Shown here: positions 11,881-22,212 of the stretch, one piece after another
Layout: every line of letters starts with the position of its first letter
Numbering within the stretch: the stretch's first letter is position 1
Assembly (NCBI GenBank): GCA_933207985.1
Contig: OW240915.1
Location: forward strand, 113,765,732-113,829,731
Source: Pelobates cultripes
Lineage: Eukaryota > Chordata > Amphibia > Anura > Pelobatidae
DNA length: 64,000 nucleotides
Reading direction: 5' to 3'
Notes under the pieces: model-generated
What the model saw: the letters and a program-made list of their open reading frames with translations, nothing else
Told to the model about the DNA's origin: nothing
Databases searched by the model: none
Program-made: the position numbers and the translations under genes

Positions 11881-12115
11881 AAGGGATTTTTAGTATTTTA
11901 TATTTAAAATTAATTCATTTTGTAAAAGCCTAATGTCTCCCCCGGCATCGCCCCTTCTTAGTACCTTTGGTGAAGGAGGGGGGACAATGCCAGTCCTGGT
12001 GGTCCGGTGGTTCTTAGAGGGAGGGAACAGGGAGGCAGTTTTTCCCGCGAGCATGCTGTGTCGGAGTGTTGCAGCGGCAATGCTCAGACACAACATTCTG
12101 CTTGCGGGAGGAGTG
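11881..12115. other. Short non-repetitive stretch
   Basis: An A/T-rich segment (11886-11930) is followed by a GC-rich segment with GTGTCGGAGTGTTGCAGCGG. No gene is recognised. It may be the end of whatever element contains the preceding arrays. Confidence 0.35.
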
Positions 12116-12123
12116 AAGACAGC

Positions 12124-12648
12124 CAGGGCAGTCTTTAAAATTGATTGGACCCTGGGCAAAGCATTTGCTTGGGCCCCCTGGACCCTGTCTCCCCTCCCCA
12201 GGCGTGCAATCACGTTCTCCACCCCAACGCAGTGGCGGACCTAAAGTAGAGAGGTGCAAGAATTATTTTGGGCCTCCCTATCGCACGGGTGATTAAAAGG
12301 TAGATCCCCATCTGTCGTGCAACTCCAGCAATGCATTGACAGCTGGGGCTCTACTGTTTACCCATGTTTGATGGTTTGTATTTAGCACTAAGCTGTTTTT
12401 GTGTGTTTGAATGTAAACAGGTTTTTGTATGGAATATGTCTGTATGTGGTGTTAGCATACTTGCAAGCATGTATTTATGTGTAGTGTTGGTTTTTGAATG
12501 CAGGGGTGTGTTTACATATAATTTTGGTGTGTAACACAGACGTGTATTTGTATGGAGTGTTGGAGTTTGAATGCAGTGGTGTATTTGTATGTAGTGTTAG
12601 TGTGAATTTAGTGTTAGTGTGAATGCTGAGATGAATGCACATATACAC

Positions 12649-12693
<45 letters not shown>

Positions 12694-13648
12694 GAAACAC
12701 ATGCAGATACACAGCTAGACACACTGGTACACATGTAGATACACCGAAACACACAAAGACAGCATACATATACACATTGACAGACATACAGACACACAGA
12801 TACACACACAGATATACAGACACATATCGAGATTGATAAACTGACAGACATACTTACACAGACACATAAACTGACAGACATAGTGACACATACATACTGA
12901 CATATGGACACAGATACATACACTGACAGACATGCTGACACACACACACATACTGAGACATACTGACATACAGACACACACACAGAACTACTGACAGACA
13001 TACTGACACACACACAGACATACTGGCACACACACACAGACCTACTGACAGACACATATTGACACACACATAGACAGACATAGTGGCACACACACACAGA
13101 CATACTGACATACACCGAGATACTGACACACACACAGACACAGACATACTGACACACACACACAGACCTACTAACAGACACACACACAAACACACAGACC
13201 TACCGACACACACATATGCAAACTTTACACTTTAAAGCCCCCCTCCAGTTTCCTACCTTCCATGGGGTCCAGTGTGCTGGCTTGGGTGGTTGGGAGTTGG
13301 GGACTGTTTCTCTTTGCTCAGTCCCCCTCCTCGCTGCCTCCTGGCTCAGCCTCCCTCTTGCGCAGCTCATCATCTCTGAGGGAGGAAGTAACTTGCGGAC
13401 GTCACTTCCTCCCAGGCTGCCGTTACGCAAGAGGCCCGGTCGCGCTGTTAAATGGCCACAGCACCCGACCGTGCCTCTGCTGAAACATGCTCACCGGGTG
13501 GCCTTAAGTGTATTGGCCACCTGGTGAGCCCCCTTAGAGTACGGGCCCCGGTGCAGCTATGGGGGAGGACGGGGGGAATGTTTTTTTTATGCAGGCTATA
13601 GGCAGCAGGGCCACGGGGCAGCTGCTTTGGGCCCACCAGGAATAACTG
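12124..13648. mobile_element. Second hAT-B family element, right end lost in an assembly gap
   Basis: The left end CAGGGCAGTCTTTAA and the next 300 bp are clearly homologous to 7971-8300: GGACCCTGGGCAA, GCTTGGGCCCCCTG, CATCTGTCGTGCA and GTATTTAGCACT appear in the same order. A microsatellite occupies about 12640-13215. A segment with the shared CTACCTTCCATGGGGTCCAG module and a palindrome with GGAGGAAGT / ACTTCCTCC arms around 13379-13412 follows. The right terminus should lie in the N run. Confidence 0.85.
12640..13215. repeat. CA/ACATACTGACA microsatellite with an internal TA run
   Basis: (TA)n at about 12653-12680 is followed by units such as ACAGACATACTGACACACAC, the same unit type as in hAT-B and the hAT at 26485. 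Confidence 0.9.
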
Positions 13649-13748
13649 NNNNNNNNNNNNNNNNNNNNNNNNNNNNNNNNNNNNNNNNNNNNNNNNNNNN
13701 NNNNNNNNNNNNNNNNNNNNNNNNNNNNNNNNNNNNNNNNNNNNNNNN
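13649..13748. other. Assembly gap (100 N)
   Basis: Exactly 100 N, a conventional placeholder for a gap of unknown size. It truncates the hAT element to its left. Confidence 0.99.
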
Positions 13749-14951
13749 AAATTATAGATACATCTTTTGTGCTATTAATTGAAATAGAAGGAAAATTAGA
13801 CAAAACAGCCTATAATATTTCTCTCTTAAGGCATGATATTCAATGCACTGCTAGTTGTTTGTTTGGGGTTTTTTTTACATTCTTTATTTTAAATGTGCAG
13901 AGATGTATACACTAATTGACATTAACATTTCATATTAAGCAAAACAAGCAACTTCAGGTTGATAATTAGAACATAGAATGTCAGGAGTAACTGCACTTTT
14001 TATTTTCATGAATATTAAAGTAGCAGTCGTCATGCAAGAGAACAGTAGTGTAACAAAGATAAGTCATAGATATTTTACATAAGATAACACCTAAGAGGCT
14101 CCCCAGGTGGAGACAAGACATCAGGCACCACAGGCATGATATGAGTAAAATAACACTATGATGCAGCAATAATCCAACCAACAGGAGTCTCCATCAAGTC
14201 AGCCGATGCCTCTCTGTGGCATGTTGTATTTACGAGTCTGTGATGCAGTTGCGGGACACAGGGGCCCAGGCAGAGGTCGCAGGAGTATCAGAGTGATGCA
14301 CAGAGTTTTATCCCCATTTAGCGTATTATTATAGTTGTAATTTTTAGTTGCATATAATCCAGTTGATCAGTTGACAACAGTTGACAAAACTTTAACAATG
14401 ACTCACAAAACGGAAATCATACCTTTAAAACAGCATACAAAATTACCTTTTGGTCAAACAATAAACAATTCATATTGTATGTATCACTTCCATTAGTTAA
14501 TGTCCAATGACGTCCTGTACTATTTTAATTTATTAACCCATACTAAAAAGTATGTTTGCAATCATCACACTACTTTGTATTTTCAAAAAAAAATAATAAT
14601 TGGAATATAGATAATTTCAGGTATGGGATTAATATTATCTATATTAGAACCATAAATAGTATTGGACCTTCCAGGTCATCTTAATCTGAAGATATGAAAT
14701 TAGCTGATATGCGTAACTAGTTTAAGCTATACCAATATTTCTATTTCAACATGTTTCAGCTTGCATGAGAGAACTGGTATAAGTAGAAATTAGCAACAAA
14801 CATTAAAATATGTGCTGTAGAGGTTATGGTACCAGAGCCCAGCAGACTGGAGGAGTCATTATAAGATGCATCTTCAATGGTGGAAACATCTGAAAGTCTG
14901 TACATTTTGACAATAAACCTGATTTTTGCTGGGGTATGAATAATTTTTATT

Positions 14952-14996
<45 letters not shown>

Positions 14997-15008
14997 AAAA
15001 TCAAAATC
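13749..15008. other. AT-rich intronic sequence
   Basis: No exon is found. A (TA)n microsatellite lies at about 14957-14992. The rest is ordinary AT-rich sequence. Confidence 0.5.
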
Positions 15009-15182
15009 AAAATGCACTCACAGGTCTTCTGGTTAATAGGAAAACTGGTGCTTTAATAAATCATCTGTGATGTACAAAAAAATCAATCGACGTTTCGACC
15101 CTGCCGGGTCTTTTTCAAGATCACAGATGATTTATTAAAGCACCAGTTTTCCTATTAACCAGAAGACCTGTGAGTGCATTTT
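15009..15182. repeat. Foldback element: 63-bp perfect arms around a 48-bp loop
   Basis: 15009-15071 is the exact reverse complement of 15120-15182 (starting AAAATGCACTCACAGGTCTT). Perfect arms of this length point to a recent inversion-duplication or foldback element. The loop, read on the minus strand, contains GACCC-GGCA-GGGTC directly followed by GAAACGTC, reminiscent of stem II plus the GAAA core of a hammerhead ribozyme. A Penelope-like fragment lies about 400 bp away on the same strand. Confidence 0.85.
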
Positions 15183-15287
15183 TATTTTTATTTTTGTTTA
15201 TATATTTGACGCCAACAATTTGAACCCAGGCATGTGAGTTTAAAATTTATATTTTTTTGGAGGTGAGTGCCAAGCGTTCACCTATAT

Positions 15288-15350
15288 ATATAGTTAATAC
15301 AGTGTTAAACAAAAATCTGCACACCAGTCAAGCCATAAGACTTGCTTTTC
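15288..15350. repeat. Single arm of a mariner-like MITE
   Basis: TAGTTAATACAGTGTTAA, then ATCTGCACACCAGTCAAGCC and ATAAGACTTGCTTTTCCCA, match one arm of the complete snapback element at 49995-50113. The opposite arm is not present here. Confidence 0.65.
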
Positions 15351-15589
15351 CCACTGGCTTTGCATCTTTTCCTAAGCTGTGTTTCAAAACTGTTGTATAC
15401 AGCAAACACAGACTCAAAGGAATCCATGTTTAAAATGCAATGACAATATTTGAATATATAATTATAAGAAAAGCTCAACTGAAAGTGGGTGAGAAGTAAT
15501 GTGGTATAAAAAGTACTTGTTATTCTATATATATATATATATGTAAGAACTAGACAAAAAAGACAAATATAGATTATCCAGTAAACAAT
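15351..15589. other. AT-rich sequence with short TA run
   Basis: No gene is recognised. (TA)n lies at about 15524-15541. This may be the 3' part of the Penelope-like element to the right, because its minus-strand reading continues in this direction. Confidence 0.35.
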
Positions 15590-15725
15590 GTTAAAAAAGG
15601 CTATCATCATTCATGCCATTTGGATACAGTGTATCTAACCTGTATATCCAATACCCTTTGGCTTAAGAGTTTAACCCTTCTCTGGATGAGACTTAATTTC
15701 TCCTGCTCTTGGTCAGTATACATTT
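15590..15725 (-). pseudogene. Penelope-like element, C-terminal fragment
   Basis: Read on the minus strand, the DNA encodes LIQRRVKLLSQ, then, after a shift, KGYWIYRLDTLYPNGMNDD. This matches the conserved end of Penelope-like proteins, after the GIY-YIG nuclease (REAYWIY.L.TL.P.G.N). Upstream coding sequence is too eroded to read. Only this short tail is supported, so the boundaries are approximate. Confidence 0.55.
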
Positions 15726-16522
15726 TTAGACATTTTAAACATTTTTTATGTGCAAATATTGGTGTGCCTTGGGTTTATTACTATATCTATTAAAATGGAA
15801 TGAGGAAAAAATGTGATTCTTTGTTGACATAGTTTGCATGTGCACACCCATATGCTCCTTTATAAAAATACATGAATAAAATACAATATCTATAAAATGT
15901 AAAATATGAAGGGGATCTTATTTATTTTCAATTTTAACACTTTAGCGCCACATGGTCTTAATTTAGATTTTGAACTTTGTCACTTTTTATCTTGAAATTA
16001 AATATTTTTAAATTGTATATTTTGACATTATATCTTTAAATCCAATTGGGTAAAATTCTTAATATTACATTTTAAAAAGTTCCCCATTATATTTTACATT
16101 TTATAGATATTGTATTTTATTCATATATTTTTATAAAGGAGCCTTCATCTCATCCCTCCTCCATGTTTTACAATGATAATGCCAATAAAAGCACTGTATG
16201 GTGATGTGGTAATTTTTATTGTTTTGCACTGATTCAAAAAGCACCTTAAAAGAAGAGCACTAAGCACTTTAAATTGTTTTGTTGTGAAAAAGTTGATGTA
16301 AAATGTTTTTTGTTTTATAATATATCCCTGTTGATTCAGAATGCTCACATTTCCTTTAATAATTTTTTTTCAGCAAAAATTAGAATCTATAAACGCCAGG
16401 ACTCTTTGCAAGGCTCACACATGCACCACGGGATGAAAAGACACTTCCGGGTCATGTGATCGGCATAGGAACGGAACGTGCATTTCACCTGACATAACGT
16501 GCGTTCCACTTAAGGCACGGAT
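15726..16522. other. Intronic or repeat-derived sequence without recognisable gene
   Basis: Mostly AT-rich to 16380. It then becomes GC-richer, with ACTTCCGGGTCATGTGATCG near 16443, immediately outside the large foldback. The GC-rich flank probably belongs to the same repeat. Confidence 0.35.
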
Positions 16523-17116
16523 GCCGGTGTTCTATCAAATTCCCCTACCTCGTGAAAATCCCCTACCCTTGTCACATCCGGTGAGGGAAATCAGCTGGAT
16601 CCTGTGCTGCACATGCGTGCTAGCACTCCTGCTACTCCTCCACAGCAAGGTCCTGGAAGGTAAGTAAAACTAGTTTTACACTTTCATTATAGTTAGTGCA
16701 TTCACTAGGCTTAGGCACACGGGACATTTAGGGTTAAGTGAGGGTTCAAATTAGGGTTAGGTAAGTGATTCTAACCTCTCTCACACTATTCTTACCCTAA
16801 CCCTTGGGGTAAGGGTTAAAATAAAGTGTGAGAAATCACTATTTAGTGATATTCGCCTAATGTGAAATATCACTAAATATGAACAAGTCCCTAATCCTAA
16901 CCCTAATTTGAACCCTAACATTAACCCTAAATGTCCCATGTCCTAAGCTTAGTGAATGCACTAACTATAATGAAAGTGTAAAACCAGGACATTGCTGTGG
17001 AGGAGTAGCAGGAGTGCTAGCACGCATGTACAGCACAGGATCCAGCTGATTTCCCTCACCGGAAGTGACGAGGGTAGGGGATTTTCACAGGTAGGGGAAT
17101 TTGATAGAACACCGGC
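16523..17116. repeat. Large foldback element with about 230-bp arms and TTAGGG-like core
   Basis: The left arm begins GCCGGTGTTCTATCAAATTC, and the right arm ends with its reverse complement at 17101-17116. The pairing continues inward through GGATCCTGTGCTG, GCTAGCACTCCTGCTACTCC, TTCATTATAGTTAGTGCA and TTAGGGTTA / TAACCCTAA motifs. The left arm has an extra GGAAGGTAAGTAAAACTAG at 16656-16674 that is lost from the right arm; AAG|GTAAGT is a perfect 5' splice-donor match. The CCCTAA motifs are degenerate and do not indicate a telomere. Confidence 0.8.
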
Positions 17117-17430
17117 AATCTAACAATTAAAGCAGTATATAAGATGGAAAGAACGTTACACAGACTACACAGCCAACTGAGGAAGCCAGTTTATGGCAAA
17201 ATGCGTTTTGGACTTTGGACTTATTTTGGATTTTATACTATACAAGTATTTTTTTATCAAATTGATCATTTTATTTTATATTCTCAATAAATTTGTATCT
17301 TTCTACTACTGGAGTTTCCTGTCCATTCCTGCACAAGAATCTGAAGGTGAAGGAGACCAGAAGGAGATACAAGGGGGTGGTGGATCTCCCCTGACAGATC
17401 CCAGAGTGCTACACACTAGAGCCAGGTGAT
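17117..17430 (+). repeat. Unidentified interspersed repeat with hammerhead-like core
   Basis: At 17177-17201 the plus strand reads CTGAGGA, then GCCA-GTTTA-TGGC (a 4-bp stem), then AAAA followed by TGCG. A hammerhead ribozyme core is CUGANGA, stem II, GAAA. Only the G of GAAA differs. Penelope-like retroelements are known to carry hammerhead motifs in their terminal repeats. The identity of the whole repeat is not established. Confidence 0.4.
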
Positions 17431-17737
17431 CAGTTGGCGCTACAGCTTGTGAGTTGTGAATTGTCATTTCCCTATTTACATTTTATTGTACAGACTATCT
17501 GCACTATGTATATGTTATGTATCATTTACAGATTCCTGTAAAAAATGCAATCAAGTACACTCAGTGTATAACCAGGTACTCTAAAGCTCCACTTATATCT
17601 TTTTGAATATAGTTGTATGTGGTTGTGAGGGTTAAGGAGATCCTTCACATAAGTGTTGAGCTTAACTCACTTCATTGTTAAAGTGTGCACACGTTGGTAT
17701 ATTTATATTCAATATATGGCATATTTTGAATGGTTTT

Positions 17738-17880
17738 ATGACAGCAGTGGTAACATCATTGTCTTAGAACTGGGAAACCTAGTTTCAAATCCCGATCAGA
17801 CCACCTCACCAGTAAGTACCTGTGGGCAAGAAACCTAACAATATATGTCTGCCTACCTCAAAATATAATGGATTATTTTT
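17738..17880 (+). mobile_element. tRNA-derived SINE fragment, MIR/CORE-like
   Basis: CTAGTTTCAAATCCCGATCA is a B-box-like element. It is followed by CCAGTAAGTACCTGTGGGCAAGAAACCTAAC, the position where CORE/MIR SINEs carry the TGACCTTGGGCAAGTCACTTAA segment. The A box is poorly preserved. A similar unit is present at 41708. Confidence 0.5.
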
Positions 17881-17950
17881 GAGCAGGACCTTCTTCACCT
17901 CTAAATGTCCCATTTTAATTTCTATATAACTCATGGTAATGATAACAAAA

Positions 17951-19325
17951 AACTATATATACTAAACACACTACCGATAACACAACCAAAAAGGTTTTTC
18001 AGGTCACTGCAACAGGCCTTCACTAGCTTTATCTGGGCAAAGAAAAGGCCACGCTTAGTGTACCAAACCTTACTAAAACCCAAATCCAGAGGAGGGATAG
18101 GCCTCCCAAATATACTACATTACCAATATGCGGTGGACCTTAGTAGAATATTAGATTGGGTCGGGGGACTGAATCCAAATTATGGATACAAATAGAACAT
18201 TCCCACATACAAACATCAATAAAAGGAATACCATGGCTACATGCAATGACGTCATGTTATTTTGTACCTAACCACTCATTTCCACAACCTTATGAATCTG
18301 GAAAAAATTTGCACCACTGCCAAATGTGGCCCCAGGGATATCCCCACACTTCCCTATAACCAAAAACCCACTTTTCCATGCAGGAGATTGAGGCTTCACA
18401 CTACCACCAATTCATGACCCCACCCAGACCAAAACACCACCAGTAGGAGTATGGTTGTTCGAAACATGGCTTAAACCTATTTCTCAGTTGACCACATGAG
18501 ATCCTCCATCATTCACTCAAAGTTTTCAATACCACCAAATAAAAAACTTAATTAACACCCTTTCTATCCCAGAGACAGGTATCAGAGCAGAAACTAAATA
18601 CGAACAAATATGCTCACAAAAGACAACACCTACCAAAACATTATCTTCCTGCTACACTGTGTAACAAATCTCCAAGCAATCGACATTGCCTCGGTATATG
18701 AGAGTGTGAAACAAACACCTAACTAACCCCCTGCCTGAACAGACATGGCTCGAGGTGTTTCAGAGGACATTTCACTCTCATATAAATATACCCTTACAAG
18801 AAGCAAACCTTAAATTCTCACTAGGTGGTATATCACACCACAAAATCTATATAGCATAGATAGCTCGATATCTCCACTATGCTGGCGATGTCACAAAGAA
18901 AAGGGGAGCCTTCAGCAAATATGGTGGGAATGCTCCATAGTACAAAAATACTGGAGAGACATAAAGGAAATGATTAAGAGGGTACTGGACCTATCCCTGA
19001 CCTTCAATGTCCAGACGATGCTATTGCAGGTACCTGAGCCTACCTCATCCCAGCACAAATGCAAATACAAAAACGCTCTCCTCTATTTTATGCTCACGAC
19101 GGCGAAAACAGAAGTGGCGGCAAATTGGAAAAAGATTAATCAACCATGGAAGACAAGATTTGGTAACCATGGAAAAACTATGAATGTCAAAGCTAGAAAA
19201 AGGGGTTCCATGAGAACATCAAACGCACCTGGGAGGGAAACATGGGGCAAACCAATCACACAACAGGAAAACCTAGGTGTGAAGGGGGAGGCGACGTCCG
19301 AAAATGGATATCCAAGCTGATTTAA
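17951..19325 (+). pseudogene. L1-like ORF2 C-terminal fragment
   Basis: The reading starts LYILNTLPITQPKRFFRSLQ and continues QAFTSFIWAKKRPRLVYQTL and KPKSRGGIGLPNILHYQYAV. This is the region after the reverse transcriptase palm and thumb in L1/Tx1-type ORF2 proteins. Frameshifts interrupt 18180-18830. The CCHC-like motif then appears as LCWRCHKEKGSLQQIWWECS near 18885-18945, followed by YWRDIKEMIKRVLDLS. No reverse transcriptase catalytic motif is included. Confidence 0.8.
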
Positions 19326-19814
19326 ACAAACTAATGGAAAAACTAAGGGGACAGTGCAAAAGTACAGGAAGAGCATGCCAACAGAGGGTCTTCTGTACTT
19401 AACCTACACCAACCACACAATAGAAGAGTAGTGTGGATAGGGATAATAATGTCATACATATTTGCTGTACCAATTTTTTGTTTGCATTATGTTCTATTGT
19501 ACTTTGCATTATGTTCTAATTTATGTTATAGTTTATGTTACACAATTGGTATTATGTTATATTACGACATCAACTACCAATGGAGGTAGCACCGATGGAA
19601 GCAAATCAAACACATACACGAAGGACCAATGTTGTTAGATAAAGGCCCAGGAAATATGGTTACCATACCTGATAAGCGGACACAATGTGTATCTACCGTG
19701 TAATAGAAACAAGAATGAAAACAAGAATGAAAACATGTACTGTAAATTGTGATGTCGATCAGTGGTGCAAACATAAAATAAAATAAGAATTTATAAATAA
19801 AAAATAAAATAAAA
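17951..19814 (+). mobile_element. 5'-truncated L1-type retrotransposon with candidate target duplication
   Basis: The insertion contains the C-terminal part of an L1-like ORF2, a 3' UTR and an A-rich tail, (AAATAAAAT)n, at about 19770-19814. The nonamer ATAACAAAA occurs at both edges (17942-17950 and 19815-19823), as expected for target-primed reverse transcription, but it is A-rich, so chance is possible. The left edge of L1 homology coincides with the left nonamer. Confidence 0.75.
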
Positions 19815-19823
19815 ATAACAAAA

Positions 19824-19987
19824 GTATTATTATTTTTGGGGGGGGACTGGGGGGAACATGGCAATAGATTGGTGCTAAAATGTTTTTATTGCTGACTCTT
19901 CTTTACTGCTTGTGCCTGTCATTATTAGTTTTTAGTGAATTACTTATTGTTAAATAATTGGATAAATGCACTGCAAAAAAATATTAA

Positions 19988-20036
<49 letters not shown>

Positions 20037-20098
20037 AGAAATAATAGTAGGGTGAAGAATCAATATAAATATCAATGTAAAGAAACAAATTTTTTTTA
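19824..20098. other. Short intronic stretch with (TA)n
   Basis: A G-run lies at 19838-19856 and a (TA)n microsatellite at about 19992-20034. No gene is recognised. Confidence 0.5.
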
Positions 20099-20106
20099 GG
20101 TCCAAG

Positions 20107-21309
20107 CAGGCTCGGGCTGGCCACCAATGGGCTGCGATAGCCATTGGTCGAGGTCTGCTGATCCCCCCTGCCTGCCCATAATGATGCTGCTGGCTCATGC
20201 AGGGCCAGCGCTATCCAAGTACCTGCCCTACTGTGTGCCATAACTGGCACTTAAATCTGGCAGATAAAGGGGGAGAGAGGAGGACCTAGGGGCTATAGCC
20301 TACTGCTCTGCCAGGTCCTGTAGGTTCTCATAGCAAGATTCCAACAGAAATCTCAAGAGAGTAAACTCTGGCCCAAGTAGCTGCAGGCTAGAGTTCATTC
20401 ACCATTGGACCATGAGAGCTTCACCATCGGACCACCAGGGCTTGCAATATCCCCCCTCCCGGGCCAAAGGTAAGAAGGAAGGGGGGCTGTAAAGTTTATT
20501 TTTAATTAAAAAATAAATTTGCTTTGCTACCATCTGCACCCCTCACACACACACATACACACATTGTACCCTCACACACACTGTACCCATACACACTAGA
20601 TCCCTTATACACACTCTACCACTTACAAACACTCTACAACATTCTACCACTTACAAATACTCTACACATTCTGGATCCTCTACACATACACAGTAGATCT
20701 TCTACAAACACAACAGAACCCCTATAGACACACTCTGCACCACCTTCACATACACACATTTCTGGCATACACATTCTGGATCCCCTGAACTTAACACGCA
20801 CTACGTTCACTGAACACACACTACATCACCTATCGACACATACACTATAGCCCCTATGCACAAACTCACTACAACCATATAAACACTACGCGCCCTATGC
20901 ACACACGCACTCTCTAACTCTCTACAATCACTTGCAACACATTTTACATCACAAACACAAAATCAACAGTGAAACCAAACTATTTACAAAAAACAACAAA
21001 CTACAATCAGCTCTCTACACACGCAATCCTGGTAGCAGCCTACAAAACCATGCACAATACACTTTCCTGAACCTTTTGTCCTTTGATATACCACTTATGG
21101 AGACACCAGAGACAAGTCACCAGCAAACACAACGCAAGCATGTCATTAAATTTGCTTGTGCTGAACATGTGAGAGATCTTTAGTAGGACTCTGCACATGG
21201 TATGTCCTGCTAGAGCACTGAACCTACATGCTCACTTTGAGAGAAGGCATGCTTGTCACTGGTGTTGACAAACCACCTCCCTCTCTGGCCCCGCCACAGT
21301 CTGGCCCTG
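20107..21309. mobile_element. Non-autonomous hAT element (hAT-D)
   Basis: The element runs from CAGGCTCGGGCTGGCC to a right end whose reverse complement is CAGGGCCAGACTGTGG. Flanking octamers GGTCCAAG (20099-20106) and GATCCAAG (21310-21317) match at 7 of 8. The first 400 bp are homologous to hAT-H at 52380-52740: CTCATGCAG(G/A)GCC(A/G)GCGCTATCC, AGAGTTCA, CATTGGACCA and CAAAGGTAAGAAGG occur in order. A degenerate CACACTCTACC-type array follows at 20540-20930. There is no coding capacity. Confidence 0.85.
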
Positions 21310-21317
21310 GATCCAAG

Positions 21318-21737
21318 CAGTAAGAATTTAGAATGTTAGCCTAGTTTACTCTTTTTTTATCCATCTATCTCTCTGTAGCACAAAAACACTGATCCATTAA
21401 TATATTGAGATATATTTGTTCATGCTGGACAAATTAGGAGACACTAGAACCACCAAAGTGGATATTGTTAAAAAAAATACATAGCATGAGCTCTTTCAAC
21501 CATCCATCATAGTATATTCAGCACTAACTGATTTCATGGATTCCTGTGTTTGTAGATTGATAGTGCCTGGCTTTTATAACAGATATACAAGCATTCAATC
21601 TTGAGCTTCCAATAACAATACCAATGACCCAGAAGCAGCATGGAAGTGACTCACTGGTTAAAGCTCTAACCTTGCACGCCAAGCCTAGATGGAACTGCCA
21701 TAAGATAAGAGGGGATATGTAATATGTTATTTGTACA
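21318..21737. other. Intronic stretch
   Basis: No gene or repeat is recognised in about 420 bp of AT-rich sequence between the hAT element and the Tc1 target TA. Confidence 0.45.
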
Positions 21738-21905
21738 TACAGTATCTCACAAACACCCCTCACATTATTGTAAATATTTTATTACATCTTTTCATGTGAC
21801 AACACTGAAGAAATTACAACTTTACATTTTAGCAGAGTGTAAGTGTACAGCCTGTATAACAGTATAAATTTGCTGTCCACTCAAAATACCTCAACACACA
21901 CACAC

Positions 21906-22010
21906 AATGAAGGGATACTCTAAGCACCATAGCTACTTAATTGTTTTGAAGTTGTCATGGTGCTTGGAGCCTGTATGTGCAGTGTTTTGCTGTATTTAGT
22001 CATGTCAACC
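21906..22010. mobile_element. MITE fragment inserted in the left Tc1 terminal repeat
   Basis: AAGGGATACTC(T/G)AAGCACCATA and TGTATGTGCAGTGTTTTGCT here also occur at 25842-25945, about 90% alike. Comparison with the intact right repeat at 23190-23215 shows that the expected CACACAGCCATTAATG sequence is interrupted by this segment. Confidence 0.7.
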
Positions 22011-22212
22011 ATTAATGTCTAAACCATTGGCAACAAAAGTGAGTACACCCCTAAGTGAATATGTACAAATTGAGCCCAATTAGCCATTTTCCCTCACAGG
22101 TATCATGTGACTCATTAGTGTTACAAGGTCTTAGGTGTGAATGGGGAGCAGGTGTTTTAAATTTGGTGTGATGGCTCTCACACTCTCTCATACTGGTCAC
22201 TGGAAGTTCAAC

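Noticed and set aside
16730..16935. TTAGGG/CCCTAA motifs as an interstitial telomere
   Set aside because: Only a few degenerate copies, symmetrically placed in a foldback; no long tandem TTAGGG run.
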